Numbered from the stretch's first letter, positions 25,571 through 34,837 are shown. The stretch: DNA of 64,000 nt from CAYNST01 sp964434105 (GCA_964434105.1 CAYSTJ010000021.1:1-64000); one strand, 5' to 3'. Translations and numbers: made by a program. Notes: a model not told the origin generated them from the sequence alone.

Positions 25571-25918
25571 TCAGGGCAGGTAACCGTGCAATACCTCGCA
25601 GACGGCGGCAAACTCCTGCTCCACGGCGGCAAATAATGTCTCTATCGCGTTTTCGTCGTTCACCCTGCCCTTGGCTTCCAGTTCAGCGCAGTAGTTGCCC
25701 AGCGGGTTTGCGCCAATATTCCGACTGCTGCCCTTCAGCCCGTGCGCTTCGGCATAAACGGTTTCAAAATTGCGCTCGCGAACGGCAGCCCTCAATAAAT
25801 TCATCCGGCGCATGCCATCTTCCACGAACCGTTGGACCAGCTCCACAAACCGCTCGCCAAGAAGATCCTGCAATTGCGAGATCATGGCGGCATCAATAAT
25901 ATCCTGCTGTACAATCAT
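25571..25918 (-). CDS. HPt domain phosphotransfer protein
   Basis: 115-aa single HPt domain with phospho-accepting H59 in AEAHGLKGSSRNIGA and the following helix containing CAELE. It starts 3 bases after the response regulator/phosphatase gene (GAGGA ribosome site across the junction), so it is part of the STAS-regulator-HPt trio located between fliJ and fliK in Pseudomonas-type clusters. It probably passes phosphate to the receiver domain of its neighbour. Confidence 0.88.
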   Translation of the reverse strand: MIVQQDIIDAAMISQLQDLLGERFVELVQRFVEDGMRRMNLLRAAVRERNFETVYAEAHGLKGSSRNIGANPLGNYCAELEAKGRVNDENAIETLFAAVEQEFAAVCEVLHGYLP

Positions 25919-25921
25919 CTA

Positions 25922-27625
25922 TCAGTCCTCAAAGGTCCAACGGAAACAGGCCCGTATTCTGTTTCCGGGCGGAATAATCTCCAGGCTTTCGGCTATAGAA
26001 GCAACCAATTTCAGGCCCCGGCCATAATAGGTCGTGATGGACGGATTGCTGAACGATTCGCGCTGCTGAAGTTTATGCTCAAAACCGGGTCCGCTGTCGG
26101 CTACTGTGATCGTCAATATTCCGCCAGTATTCAAAACCTGATGTTGAAAGTCAAACTCCACAAAAGCCGTTTTCAGCTTCGCCAGCCCTTCGCGGCGCAG
26201 TCGATAATATTCGGAAAACCCTTCCTCCGAGTCCTTGATGCAGGACGATAGCTGTAATACGCCGTGCTCAACCGCATTATTGAACAGTTCCGATAACAGG
26301 GTATATAACAGCGTGTCGCTTTGCCGAAGCCCCGGCACCTCCGACAGGACATGAATGAGCATGGACAGTGGGTCAAACGCGCGCAGCGAAGACTCGTCCA
26401 TGCGAAATGTCAGGCGCCAGTTTCCCTGAAACCCCTGGCTTTTGTTGTTTTTGGCGAGTATGGATTCCAGCGCATTGGCGGCCGGGATAGTGACATCGAC
26501 CAGCGAAATATCGTCGTCCTTCTCGGTGCTGCCGATGTGACTCTGAACCTGGTGCAGGATATCCAGAAAGAGATTCGCAGGATCCTGGCATTGATTGAGC
26601 ACCTGATTCAGGCGCTCCTCTCCGAACATTTCGCCATTCCGGTTTCGGGCTTCCTGGATGCCGTCGGACCACATCAGCAGATGATCGCCGGTCTCAAGCA
26701 GATAGGTATCAGGCTCGCAACGGAATTCGCGACTCGAAAAAACGCCCAACGGCAGGTTGCGGGATTTAATGCGCTCAAAAGTCCTGTTCCGATGACGGTA
26801 GAGAATACTGTCCGGCAGCCCGCCATTCCAAACCCGCAAACGCATTCGCTTTAAATCAATATCAACGAAAACCGCGCAACAGAAAAAGCCGACCGGTAAA
26901 GTCTGGTACAGCTTCTGATTGATTTCCCGCAGGATGTCCGACATGGTGAACCCTTTGCCAACCATGCCGTAAAACGTGGACGCGAGCGGCATGGAGCCTA
27001 TCGCGGCCGGCAATCCATGACCGGTGAAATCGCCCAGCAACATGTAGAGACTGCCGCGTGGACTGACATCGGCCAGCAGCACATCGCCGTTGAATACCGC
27101 CAGGGCGGACATATAGTAGCGAATATATTCGAGGTTCAATGTGCCCGCGTGAGCGATTTTGTCGAACACCTGCTTGGCAATATTCTGCTCTTGAATCAGG
27201 TGCTTGTGATTGAGCATCAGAGACTGGTGCATTTCACGCATGCGTGCGAATGCCCTGATCTTGGAGTCCAGAATTATCTGATTGTACGGTTTGGACAGAA
27301 AGTCATCGCCCCCGGCATCCAGACAGGTCGCCAGGGATTCAGCATCAGCCAGGGAGGTCAGGAAGATTACGGGCGTCAGCTCGTCGCCGGCCCGGCGTTT
27401 GATTTCCCGGGCAGCGATGATACCGTCCACATTCGGCATTATGACATCCAGAAACACCAGGTCCGGCCGATACGTTTCGAATGCGTCGATAGCCTGTTGA
27501 CCATCCTCCGCCAGTAACACATCGTGGCCGGAACTCATCAGCATGGACTGCAATATAAGCCGGTCGGCTGCCGAATCCTCGGCAACGAGTATCTTCAATG
27601 TTTTGGTGTTGACTTCCTGGCTCAT
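25922..27625 (-). CDS. response regulator with SpoIIE-type phosphatase and HATPase domain (HsbR-like)
   Basis: 567 aa from the chosen ATG. Order: receiver domain (about 1-130, LVAEDSAADR, phospho-Asp in LVFLDVIMPN), helical linker, PP2C/SpoIIE phosphatase (about 180-380, DVSPRGSLYMLLGDFTGHGLPAAIGSMP, MWSDGIQEARNRNGEMFG), and a C-terminal GHKL anti-sigma-like ATPase domain (about 430-565, LFNNAVEHGVL, VADSGPGFEH, GRGLKLV). The open frame extends to 27688, but MSQEVNTKTLKILVAEDS with GGTGG 7 bases upstream is the better start. With the STAS protein and the HPt it forms a partner-switching system like HsbR/HsbA of Pseudomonas. Confidence 0.88.
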   Translation of the reverse strand: MSQEVNTKTLKILVAEDSAADRLILQSMLMSSGHDVLLAEDGQQAIDAFETYRPDLVFLDVIMPNVDGIIAAREIKRRAGDELTPVIFLTSLADAESLATCLDAGGDDFLSKPYNQIILDSKIRAFARMREMHQSLMLNHKHLIQEQNIAKQVFDKIAHAGTLNLEYIRYYMSALAVFNGDVLLADVSPRGSLYMLLGDFTGHGLPAAIGSMPLASTFYGMVGKGFTMSDILREINQKLYQTLPVGFFCCAVFVDIDLKRMRLRVWNGGLPDSILYRHRNRTFERIKSRNLPLGVFSSREFRCEPDTYLLETGDHLLMWSDGIQEARNRNGEMFGEERLNQVLNQCQDPANLFLDILHQVQSHIGSTEKDDDISLVDVTIPAANALESILAKNNKSQGFQGNWRLTFRMDESSLRAFDPLSMLIHVLSEVPGLRQSDTLLYTLLSELFNNAVEHGVLQLSSCIKDSEEGFSEYYRLRREGLAKLKTAFVEFDFQHQVLNTGGILTITVADSGPGFEHKLQQRESFSNPSITTYYGRGLKLVASIAESLEIIPPGNRIRACFRWTFED

Positions 27626-27841
27626 TAATTTGCCACCACGGGCAGGGTTGCATCGGAAAATTTCTGAACATCCATAGGGCGCGTCCACAAAAACGCTCCA
27701 GGGAATTCACGCATGGTTGATGCGCGCGATGAAATGCCGACCGCATGCAGCACCTGCCCGAAGGGTACCCGTGCAATCACAAAAAGACTCGGCTGTTGAC
27801 TTCCGATAAACGATGGCCGTTGAAGGCGAAACAATTCGTTA

Positions 27842-28150
27842 TTATTGTATGGTAAACAGTTGTTCGAAACTGGAAATAGTGAATATTTTCTTCACTTCGG
27901 GCGAGCAGTTGGTAATGGTGATGCGGGCATTTTCTCCCCCGGCGTAATCGCGTAAAACCAGCAACATCCCCAAGGCTGAACTGTCGAGATAAATGGCATT
28001 TTTCAGGTCCACGTTATAGCGGTCAGGCGCTTCGTGCGGAAGATTCTCATAACATTTTCTGAACTCATCCAACGAACTGGCATCAAACCGTCCATCAACT
28101 TTAATGGTCAGTACTTTGTTGTCGGGCGACATCGTTGAACTGATCGCCAT
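27842..28150 (-). CDS. STAS-domain anti-sigma factor antagonist (HsbA-like)
   Basis: 102-aa STAS domain; the phosphorylatable serine lies in YLDSSALGMLL (S57 or S58). GGAGGA stands 6 bases before the ATG. Family knowledge: such proteins are phosphorylated by an HATPase-type partner and dephosphorylated by a SpoIIE phosphatase; both activities are encoded by the next gene. In Pseudomonas HsbA links this switch to FlgM and c-di-GMP signalling; whether this holds here is inference. Confidence 0.88.
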   Translation of the reverse strand: MAISSTMSPDNKVLTIKVDGRFDASSLDEFRKCYENLPHEAPDRYNVDLKNAIYLDSSALGMLLVLRDYAGGENARITITNCSPEVKKIFTISSFEQLFTIQ

Positions 28151-28193
28151 AATTATTCCTCCGATATAAATCAGCTAATTAATACTTTTTATG

Positions 28194-28381
28194 TAACTGT
28201 TCAGATTGCGTCCAGATTTGTTCAGAGCAAGGCGAAAAATGTGAGTTTACTCGTGTCAATACGCCGCGCATCCTGCGCTTCGCCCTCCGGGCCGCCTGGC
28301 AGGCGTTCAAACCTGTCCCGACAGGCTTGTGACCACTTTTTAACGCAACTATGGCAAATCGGGACGTGAGCTGAATAGTTA
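28194..28381 (+). repeat. dispersed repeat, copy 1 (~188 bp, imperfect terminal inverted repeats)
   Basis: This stretch upstream of the STAS gene is nearly identical in sequence and orientation to 38839-39044. It begins TAACTGTTCAG and ends CTGAATAGTTA, an 11-bp inverted repeat with one mismatch. No coding capacity is evident; the overlapping minus-strand frame 28179-28436 is explained by the repeat. It is probably a non-autonomous mobile element. Confidence 0.75.
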
Positions 28382-28661
28382 CCTTTTTATTTGATTTCTC
28401 GAAGCCCCCCGGAACGAGTCCACGCCCGATTATCAATCAAGCGGCATTCTAGCAGACCTGTTTGCGAAGTTGCGCGCTTTTATTCAATTCGACGCGAAGG
28501 TCGCCCGGCCGGCCGCGTAATGACCTGTGCGCCATTATCACATTATCCGATGACCGCGTTATTCATTATTTCTTTTCGAAATAACGTACGGCCCGTCAAG
28601 ACCCCATGGATCTGCTGGCCGCGCCCGGTAATGCTCACCCTGAAAATCACCGGGACCACGC
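28382..28661. other. intergenic region between the repeat and fliJ
   Basis: No gene is supported here. The only structure seen is an AT-rich 7-bp inverted repeat (TTATTTC/GAAATAA, 28566-28584) downstream of fliJ, which could slow transcription leaving the fliEFGHIJ operon but lacks the GC-rich stem of an intrinsic terminator. Confidence 0.4.
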
Positions 28662-29132
28662 TCAAAGCCCCGCTTGTGATCGCTCCTGCTCCAGGCTGCG
28701 CCTGACCGAACTCTGGGCGAACCATTCCTCGAGCATTTTCTCTTCCCGCCGACTCAGCACCCGCTGTTCGTCGGCGCGCATGCGCTGAATCAGGTCCCGT
28801 AGTGCCGTGAACTTCAGATGCGCCTTGTGCCACAATCCCTTTTTGGATTCCGCTACCTCGAACCGGTAAGTTACCACTTCACCCTGCTGCACGATGGCAT
28901 CACTCAGCTTTTGCAGAAAATCCCGCTGCCGTGCCATGTCGCTGGCGCGCATGACGTTATTGCCACTGAAGGACTGTTCGTATTCCTGATAATAAGCGCG
29001 CAACTCTTCAAGCTTCGCCTCGTCATCCTGCCACATACGCTTTGCCGCGTCGTAAACATCGGCGGCTTTCCGCTCGTTGCGCTCAGCCAGCTCCAGTACA
29101 ATTTCCAGTCGATTCGATCGTATGCCCATCAT
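28662..29132 (-). CDS. fliJ: flagellar export chaperone/stalk protein FliJ
   Basis: 156 aa, almost entirely helical coiled coil rich in Glu/Gln/Arg/Lys, as expected for the FliJ stalk that inserts into the FliI hexamer and promotes export-gate opening. Two adjacent ATG codons (29132, 29129) can serve as start. It begins 2 bases after the fliI stop. Confidence 0.88.
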   Translation of the reverse strand: MMGIRSNRLEIVLELAERNERKAADVYDAAKRMWQDDEAKLEELRAYYQEYEQSFSGNNVMRASDMARQRDFLQKLSDAIVQQGEVVTYRFEVAESKKGLWHKAHLKFTALRDLIQRMRADEQRVLSRREEKMLEEWFAQSSVRRSLEQERSQAGL

Positions 29133-29134
29133 AT

Positions 29135-30511
29135 TTACTGTTTACCACCCGGTTTTGGTTGGTTTGGCTGCTCTGATTTCCCGTTTTCAAGAATTGAGCG
29201 CAGATTATGAATGCTGGCCGCCCAGGGTGCCTTCTGGCCGATACCTTGTGTAATGAACTGCAACAAGTGTGGATAGCGTTCAATGGCGCGGTCGATTTGC
29301 GGGTCGCTACCGGGATTGTAGGCGCCGATAGCGATAAGATCCTTGTTCTGCCGATACCGTGCCAACAATTGCTTAAATTCCATCGCTGCCTTCAAATGCG
29401 CGGGGTCGACGATGTTCGGCATTACCCGGCTGACCGACGCTTCCACATCAATCGCAGGATAAATTCCCTCCTGCGCCAATTGACGCGACAATACAATATG
29501 TCCGTCCAGAATCCCCCGGGCCGAGTCGGCGATGGGATCCTGCAGATCATCACCTTCCGTCAATACAGTATAGAAGGCTGTAATAGAGCCGCCACCCTGG
29601 GTGCCGTTGCCAGCCCGCTCCACCAGCTCCGGGATACGGGCAAACACCGAGGGCGGGTAGCCTTTTGTTGCCGGTGGTTCGCCCACCGCCAGCGCAATTT
29701 CACGTTGGGCCTGTCCGAAACGCGTTAATGAGTCCATTAACAGCAGCACGTTAAGCCCATCGTCCCGAAAGTATTCGGCAATGCGTGTTGCCAGCTCTGC
29801 CGCGCGCAGTCGCATCAGCGGTGCATCATCCGCAGGGGCAGCTACAACGATCGCGCGACGCAAACCGTCCTCTCCCAGAATCTGATCAATGAACTCCTTT
29901 ACCTCTCGCCCTCGCTCGCCAATCATGCCCACTACAACGACTTCGACCGCAGTGTATTTGGTCATCATGCCCAGCAGCACACTCTTGCCCACCCCGCTTC
30001 CGGCAAACAGGCCGATGCGCTGCCCTTTACCCACCGTGAGCAAGCCATTAATTGCCCGGATGCCCACGTCCAGCGGTTCGGATATCGGATGACGATGCAG
30101 CGGGTTGATGATTTTGGGCGTGATCGGCAAGTGCCCGCTGCCCTGCAGAGGCCCTTTGCCATCCAGCGGCACCCCCATACCGTTGATAATACGGCCCAGA
30201 CATTCCATTCCGATCGTCAGGGATTTGCCGACTTCAACCGGCACCACTGTTGCGCCCGGCTGCAGGCCTTCCACCTTCTGGATAGGCATCAGAAACGTTT
30301 TATCCTCGGAAAATCCGACGACTTCGGTGTCCACAGTAAGGCCAGTACGGGTAATGACTTTACAGGTGTTCCCGATGGAAACCTTAAGCCCTACAGCTTC
30401 CAGTGTCAGGCCGACCATGCGGGTAAGCCGCCCGGTCGCGGTCGGCGGCTTCTGCAACCAGTGATAGCGTCGATACTTGGCAAGCCGCGGACCGGCTGGC
30501 AGATCAGTCAT
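29135..30511 (-). CDS. fliI: flagellar export ATPase FliI
   Basis: 458-aa F1-beta-like ATPase: Walker A GLFAGSGVGKS, the GERGREV motif, LLLMDSLTRFGQAQREIALAVGEPP split across the Walker B/family signature, and PPSVFARIPELVERAG. It energises export together with FliH and FliJ. Its ATG overlaps the fliH stop (ATGA). The Pro/Gln/Lys-rich last 15 residues are an unremarkable tail. Confidence 0.96.
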   Translation of the reverse strand: MTDLPAGPRLAKYRRYHWLQKPPTATGRLTRMVGLTLEAVGLKVSIGNTCKVITRTGLTVDTEVVGFSEDKTFLMPIQKVEGLQPGATVVPVEVGKSLTIGMECLGRIINGMGVPLDGKGPLQGSGHLPITPKIINPLHRHPISEPLDVGIRAINGLLTVGKGQRIGLFAGSGVGKSVLLGMMTKYTAVEVVVVGMIGERGREVKEFIDQILGEDGLRRAIVVAAPADDAPLMRLRAAELATRIAEYFRDDGLNVLLLMDSLTRFGQAQREIALAVGEPPATKGYPPSVFARIPELVERAGNGTQGGGSITAFYTVLTEGDDLQDPIADSARGILDGHIVLSRQLAQEGIYPAIDVEASVSRVMPNIVDPAHLKAAMEFKQLLARYRQNKDLIAIGAYNPGSDPQIDRAIERYPHLLQFITQGIGQKAPWAASIHNLRSILENGKSEQPNQPKPGGKQ

Positions 30512-31662
30512 GATGTCAGCGGATCGCGGGTTGAAGACGCTTCGCCAGTATCAGGCCCGGATGACGGGGGCGTGGCGAGTGGCGGTTGTTCGTCCGCGCG
30601 CGTACCTTCAGGTTCAGCTTCAGGCTCAGGCTCAGACGTCGCGTCGAATTCCACCGCGGTGACGGAATCTGAATTCTCTTCTCCAACAGCCATATCCGAC
30701 GGGTCGGGTGGCGCTCGCCATTCCCGCGCCTGCTCCGGGTCAGGTTCCGGCACGGCCTCGCGATCCGGCTCGGGAGCGTGCGGCCTTTCGTCAGCTGGCG
30801 CCTGTTCGTCGCACACCGCGCCTGCAGTCGATGCACCCAAAAAACCCTGCCCGGCTGCCGCGCCACCAGCTGCATTTGGACGATAATCGGCGACCGGGTC
30901 CACGTCACCCGGCTCGGGTTCGCCCTGCTCCCTGACCTGCTCCAGATACTGTTGCAACCGGTGCTCTATGGAGTAATCAACCAGGCTGCGCTGAGATACC
31001 AGCTTGCAACCGCCACGCTGCAGACGACTGTCTTCGCGCAGCGACCAATGAATTTGCTCGGGCGGAAAATGTGCCTGAATAAGTTTCAGATCATCCGGGT
31101 GCAGAGCAACCTGAATATTCTCGGTGCCGACAGGCAGACTCTCCACGGCCTTTTCGACCACGCTAAAAATGATGCCAGGGTCCTGGTCAATCGCCTGATT
31201 GATAAGGTGGCGGGCAATCTCAATGGCCATCTCAACCAGCGTATTTTCAAGTTGCTGGTCCTGCGATGCGAGAGGGTCCATTAATGCATCGCAGATGGCT
31301 TTAAAGCGGGCGGTCTGCTCCTGTAGCAGACTGCTGTTTTCTTCGTACGCTTTTTTCTGCCCCGTCTCCAGCCCGAGTCGCCGGCCTTCCTGGTGGCCCC
31401 GTTCATAGCCCTGCTGATAGCCGTGTTCGCGTCCTTCCTGCTCCGCCTGAGCCGCGATTTTCTGCAAATCATCAGCCGTCATCGGTTTGAGTGGTACCTG
31501 CGGCGCTTCTTCCACAGCTTCACCCGGCTTCTGACGTCGGGCCGCCTCTCGCTGGGCAGTTGGCACGGTCCGCGCCTCATCCAGCGACGGCAGACGCCAG
31601 GTGGTAACCGTCCCGAGTGTTTCGAAAGGAATGCGATTTACTGGCTTATTGGGATCGGACAT
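30508..31662 (-). CDS. fliH: flagellar export ATPase regulator FliH with long acidic C-terminal extension
   Basis: 384 aa, well above the roughly 230-270 aa usual for FliH. Residues 1-245 look like a normal FliH: a short N-terminal motif with Trp22, a GxxxG helical repeat (about 77-101, GREHGYQQGYERGHQEG), and the C-terminal domain ending SIEHRLQQYLEQVREQG. Residues 247-384 are an added low-complexity stretch rich in Glu, Asp, Pro and Ala. It remains in frame and overlaps the fliI start by 4 bases, so it is not a fusion artefact of a lost stop in a spacer. FliH binds FliI and anchors it to the C-ring. Confidence 0.9.
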   Translation of the reverse strand: MSDPNKPVNRIPFETLGTVTTWRLPSLDEARTVPTAQREAARRQKPGEAVEEAPQVPLKPMTADDLQKIAAQAEQEGREHGYQQGYERGHQEGRRLGLETGQKKAYEENSSLLQEQTARFKAICDALMDPLASQDQQLENTLVEMAIEIARHLINQAIDQDPGIIFSVVEKAVESLPVGTENIQVALHPDDLKLIQAHFPPEQIHWSLREDSRLQRGGCKLVSQRSLVDYSIEHRLQQYLEQVREQGEPEPGDVDPVADYRPNAAGGAAAGQGFLGASTAGAVCDEQAPADERPHAPEPDREAVPEPDPEQAREWRAPPDPSDMAVGEENSDSVTAVEFDATSEPEPEAEPEGTRADEQPPLATPPSSGPDTGEASSTRDPLTS

Positions 31663-31665
31663 GAT

Positions 31666-32718
31666 TTATAGCATCTCTTCACCGGCGCCACCGAGGCTGA
31701 TCTCACCCGCGTCGGCCATGCGGCGGGCAATGGTGAGTATTTCGCGCTGTGCGGCTTCCACATCCGAAATTCGAACCGGGCCTTTGGCATCCAGATCATC
31801 GCGCAACAATTCCGCAGCACGCTTGGACATATTGTGGAAAATTTTCTCCTTGAGATCCTCATCCGCCCCTTTAAGGGCCAGAATCAGTACCTCCGACGAA
31901 ATCTCGCGCAGCAATTGCTGTATGCCCCGATCGTCAACATCCCCGAGGTTGTCAAAGACAAACATCAGATCGGCAATCTGCACGCCCATGTCTTCGTCCT
32001 GCTCCTTAATGGCTTCCAGCAGTTCGCTTTCGATGGTGCTGTCGAGGTTATTCATAATTTCCGCGGCCATCTTGTAACCGCCGATCTGTTTGGTCTGGGA
32101 GCCCACGCTACCGGAAAACTGCTTTTCGAGAATATCGTTCAATTCCTGCAGCGCGGTGGGCTGCACGGTATCGAGGGATGCCAGTCGCATCATCACGTCC
32201 AGCCTTACCCGCTCGGTAAAAAACGTCAGTATTTCGGCGGACTGGTCCGGATCCAGGTAAGCCAGCACAATCGCCTGGATCTGCGGATGTTCATTGCGAA
32301 TAATATCGGCCACCGACCGAGGGTCCATCCATTTCAGCGTATCCAGTCCGGTGGTATTGCCGCCCATCAGGATTCGGTCAATCAGGCCGCTGGCTTTGTC
32401 TTCACCCAATGCCGACACCAGCATATTGCGTATGTAGGCGTCTGCCCCCATACCCAGACCGGTCTGGGTACGAACTTCCTCCAGAAAATTAGTCAGCACC
32501 ACTTCCACTTCGTTCTGCTGAACGTTTTTCAGCTGGGACATGGCCGCGCCCAGGCGTTGAACCTCTTTCGGCCCCATATGCTTCAGAATCTCCGCCGCCG
32601 ATTTCTCGCCCAGGCTCAACAGTAGAATCGCTGCCTGATTCAGACGGGTAATGCGTACCGCCGGCTTGCTTTCAGACTCCGTCGGTTTGGCCTTGGGTTT
32701 GGGTGCCTGCTTGCTCAT
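31666..32718 (-). CDS. fliG: flagellar motor switch protein FliG
   Basis: 350 aa: an extra Lys/Pro/Glu-rich N-terminal tail (about 1-22), then FliG N, middle (EHPQ motif in RNEHPQIQAIVLAYL) and C-terminal torque domain with charged helix (SKRAAELLRDDLDAKGPVRISDVEAAQ split by the motif). The C-terminal domain contacts MotA-type stators. Start overlaps the fliF stop (ATGA). Confidence 0.96.
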   Translation of the reverse strand: MSKQAPKPKAKPTESESKPAVRITRLNQAAILLLSLGEKSAAEILKHMGPKEVQRLGAAMSQLKNVQQNEVEVVLTNFLEEVRTQTGLGMGADAYIRNMLVSALGEDKASGLIDRILMGGNTTGLDTLKWMDPRSVADIIRNEHPQIQAIVLAYLDPDQSAEILTFFTERVRLDVMMRLASLDTVQPTALQELNDILEKQFSGSVGSQTKQIGGYKMAAEIMNNLDSTIESELLEAIKEQDEDMGVQIADLMFVFDNLGDVDDRGIQQLLREISSEVLILALKGADEDLKEKIFHNMSKRAAELLRDDLDAKGPVRISDVEAAQREILTIARRMADAGEISLGGAGEEML

Positions 32719-34403
32719 TCGTCATTTATCCAGCGCTTGATCACCTGCGCCACGCGGCCGGCATCATCGGCGACCAGGCCTTTCACAGCATTCAATTGCT
32801 GCTCGTAGCTTTCTTCCGGGCCTGGCAGGGCCAGCGAATCACCACCGGTGAGGGTGACTGTTTCATCGGACAACGAGTCATAGGAGTCCACCCCGGCCGC
32901 CTGCAAAGCCGCCAACTCCCGCGCCTCTTCGTCTGCGCGCGCCTTCAACCCGGAGCCCGCGAGACTCTTGATGACAGGCCGCAAAAATCCAACGATCAGT
33001 ACCAGCACGATCAACAGGCCAACGCCCTGTTTGGCAAAAAATTTCACCAGATCGTTCTCCCACCATGCGGGGTCGATCATTTCCGGTTCGTCATGCTGAA
33101 TAAACGCTTCGTTCAAAATATTGACGCTGTCCCCCCGTGCGGCAGAAAACCCGACCGCATCTCTCACCAGTATAGACATGCGTTCCAGTTCAGCATCTGT
33201 CCAGGGCATGCGGACCCGCTCTCCCTGGTCATTCAGTCCCATCCGGTCGTCGACCACGACCGCCACCGACAGGCGGCGCAGTCGCCCTTTCTGATGTCGG
33301 GTGAAGCTGATTGTGCGATCAAGTTCGAAGTTACGGGTCGCCTGAGTGCGCGTGTTGGACGGCGCCAGCGGCCCGTCATCGACAATCGTGCCTGGTGGCG
33401 GTGCGACTTCCGGCGCGACGCCGGCCAGCGGCGGCTGATTGGTCAGCGCGCCCGGTATCCCGCCCGGCGTGGCCGAACCTACCTGCTGCTCTTCGATCGT
33501 GGACTCGCTGCGCAAGGCCGGCAGGTCCGGGTTGAATGACTCTTCCGCCTGTTCAATTTCGGTGAAATCCACATCAGCATTAACCTCTGTTTTAAATCGG
33601 TCGTCACCGACAATGGGGCTGAGCAGACGGCGGATGCGCAAAACAATGTCGTCTTCAATCTTGCGGGTATAATCCAGATGCTGGGCAGCGACTATCAGTC
33701 GTTCATCTTCCGAATTCACCGATATCAACGATCCGCGCTGATCCACCAGCGTAACGTTGGCGACTTTTAGTTCGGGAATACTGGATGCGACCAGATTGGC
33801 GATGCCCTTTTTCTGATGTGGTTCGAGTTGCCGACCGGGGAATAGCTCGAGAAAAACCGAGGCGCTGGGTTCACGGCCGTCGCGTACGAAAACAGATGCT
33901 TTAGGAATCGCAAGATGAACCCGCGCAGAACGCACGGCGTGAATGCTTGAAATGGTACGCGCCAGTTCGCCTTCCAGCCCCCGTCGATACCGCGTCGTTT
34001 CCATGAACTGGCTGGTTCCCAGCGGTTGCTCCTGATCCAGAAGCTCAAAGCCTACCGAAGAATTACCCGGTATACCGACTTCCGCCAGCTTCAGGCGGGC
34101 CTTGTGAATGTCTTCCGCGGGTACCAGCAAGGCGCCTGTCGAAACATCCACCTTGTATTTGATGCCGTTGGTATCAAGAATTTGCGACACTTCGGAAGAG
34201 TCCAGGCGATCCAGACTGCCATACAGGGGCCGATAATCAGCACCCTGAGTCCAAAGCACCACCCAAAAACCGATAGCGACACTGGCAGCCAGCCCGATCA
34301 TCAAACCCACCTGACGCAGCAGGTTCAGGCTGTTAAAGCCCTCTACAAGCTCGGAGCCCGCTCTGCCGCCACTTTGCATCACGTTTGCGTTCGACTTTGC
34401 CAT
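32715..34403 (-). CDS. fliF: flagellar MS-ring protein FliF
   Basis: 562 aa: N-terminal membrane helix (about 32-52), ring-building motifs (YRPLYGSLDRLDSSEVSQIL, GNSSVGFELLDQEQPLG and the RGLEGELARTISSI region), a Pro-rich spacer (about 325-375), a C-terminal membrane helix (about 450-472) and a cytoplasmic tail that binds FliG. It forms the ring in the inner membrane on which the motor assembles. It follows fliE after 77 bases with no clear promoter. Confidence 0.96.
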   Translation of the reverse strand: MAKSNANVMQSGGRAGSELVEGFNSLNLLRQVGLMIGLAASVAIGFWVVLWTQGADYRPLYGSLDRLDSSEVSQILDTNGIKYKVDVSTGALLVPAEDIHKARLKLAEVGIPGNSSVGFELLDQEQPLGTSQFMETTRYRRGLEGELARTISSIHAVRSARVHLAIPKASVFVRDGREPSASVFLELFPGRQLEPHQKKGIANLVASSIPELKVANVTLVDQRGSLISVNSEDERLIVAAQHLDYTRKIEDDIVLRIRRLLSPIVGDDRFKTEVNADVDFTEIEQAEESFNPDLPALRSESTIEEQQVGSATPGGIPGALTNQPPLAGVAPEVAPPPGTIVDDGPLAPSNTRTQATRNFELDRTISFTRHQKGRLRRLSVAVVVDDRMGLNDQGERVRMPWTDAELERMSILVRDAVGFSAARGDSVNILNEAFIQHDEPEMIDPAWWENDLVKFFAKQGVGLLIVLVLIVGFLRPVIKSLAGSGLKARADEEARELAALQAAGVDSYDSLSDETVTLTGGDSLALPGPEESYEQQLNAVKGLVADDAGRVAQVIKRWINDE

Positions 34404-34480
34404 TTTCCTGTGTTACCCGAATAAACATCAATTCCGTAAAGCAGAGCTGCCCCTGCCAGTGTGCTGCTCACTGCCCAGGG

Positions 34481-34837
34481 TCAGATGGGCATATTCATAA
34501 TGTCCTTGTAGGCTTCCACCACCCGATTGCGCACCTGGGTCGTCGCCTGGATTGCAATGGAGGATTTTTGCGAGGCGATCATCACGTCCGCCACGTCTAT
34601 GCTGCGGTCACCGCGAATATAGGCCTGTGAAAGTGCACTGGACGACTGCTGCACTTCGTTGACCTTGCCGAGCGCCTGACTGAACAGATTACCGAAGCCC
34701 GGCCCCTTAACCTGCTCTACCGGATTCCTGACATCGGCGTCCCGACCAACGGCGCCCGGCCCGCCAAAAACCTGGGTCTGTGATTTAAGGGCGCGCATTT
34801 CATGCAATAAATGATTTATGTCAACGCGATCTGTCAT
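34481..34837 (-). CDS. fliE: flagellar hook-basal body protein FliE
   Basis: 118 aa from the ATG at 34837 (MTDRVDINHLLHEMRALK). This start has AAGG about 8 bases upstream and gives the normal family length; the open frame to 34939 would add an unrelated N-terminus. The C-terminal half (ADVMIASQKSSIAIQATTQVRNRVVEAYKDIMNM region) is the diagnostic FliE helix. FliE joins the MS ring to the proximal rod. First gene of fliEFGHIJ. Confidence 0.95.
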   Translation of the reverse strand: MTDRVDINHLLHEMRALKSQTQVFGGPGAVGRDADVRNPVEQVKGPGFGNLFSQALGKVNEVQQSSSALSQAYIRGDRSIDVADVMIASQKSSIAIQATTQVRNRVVEAYKDIMNMPI

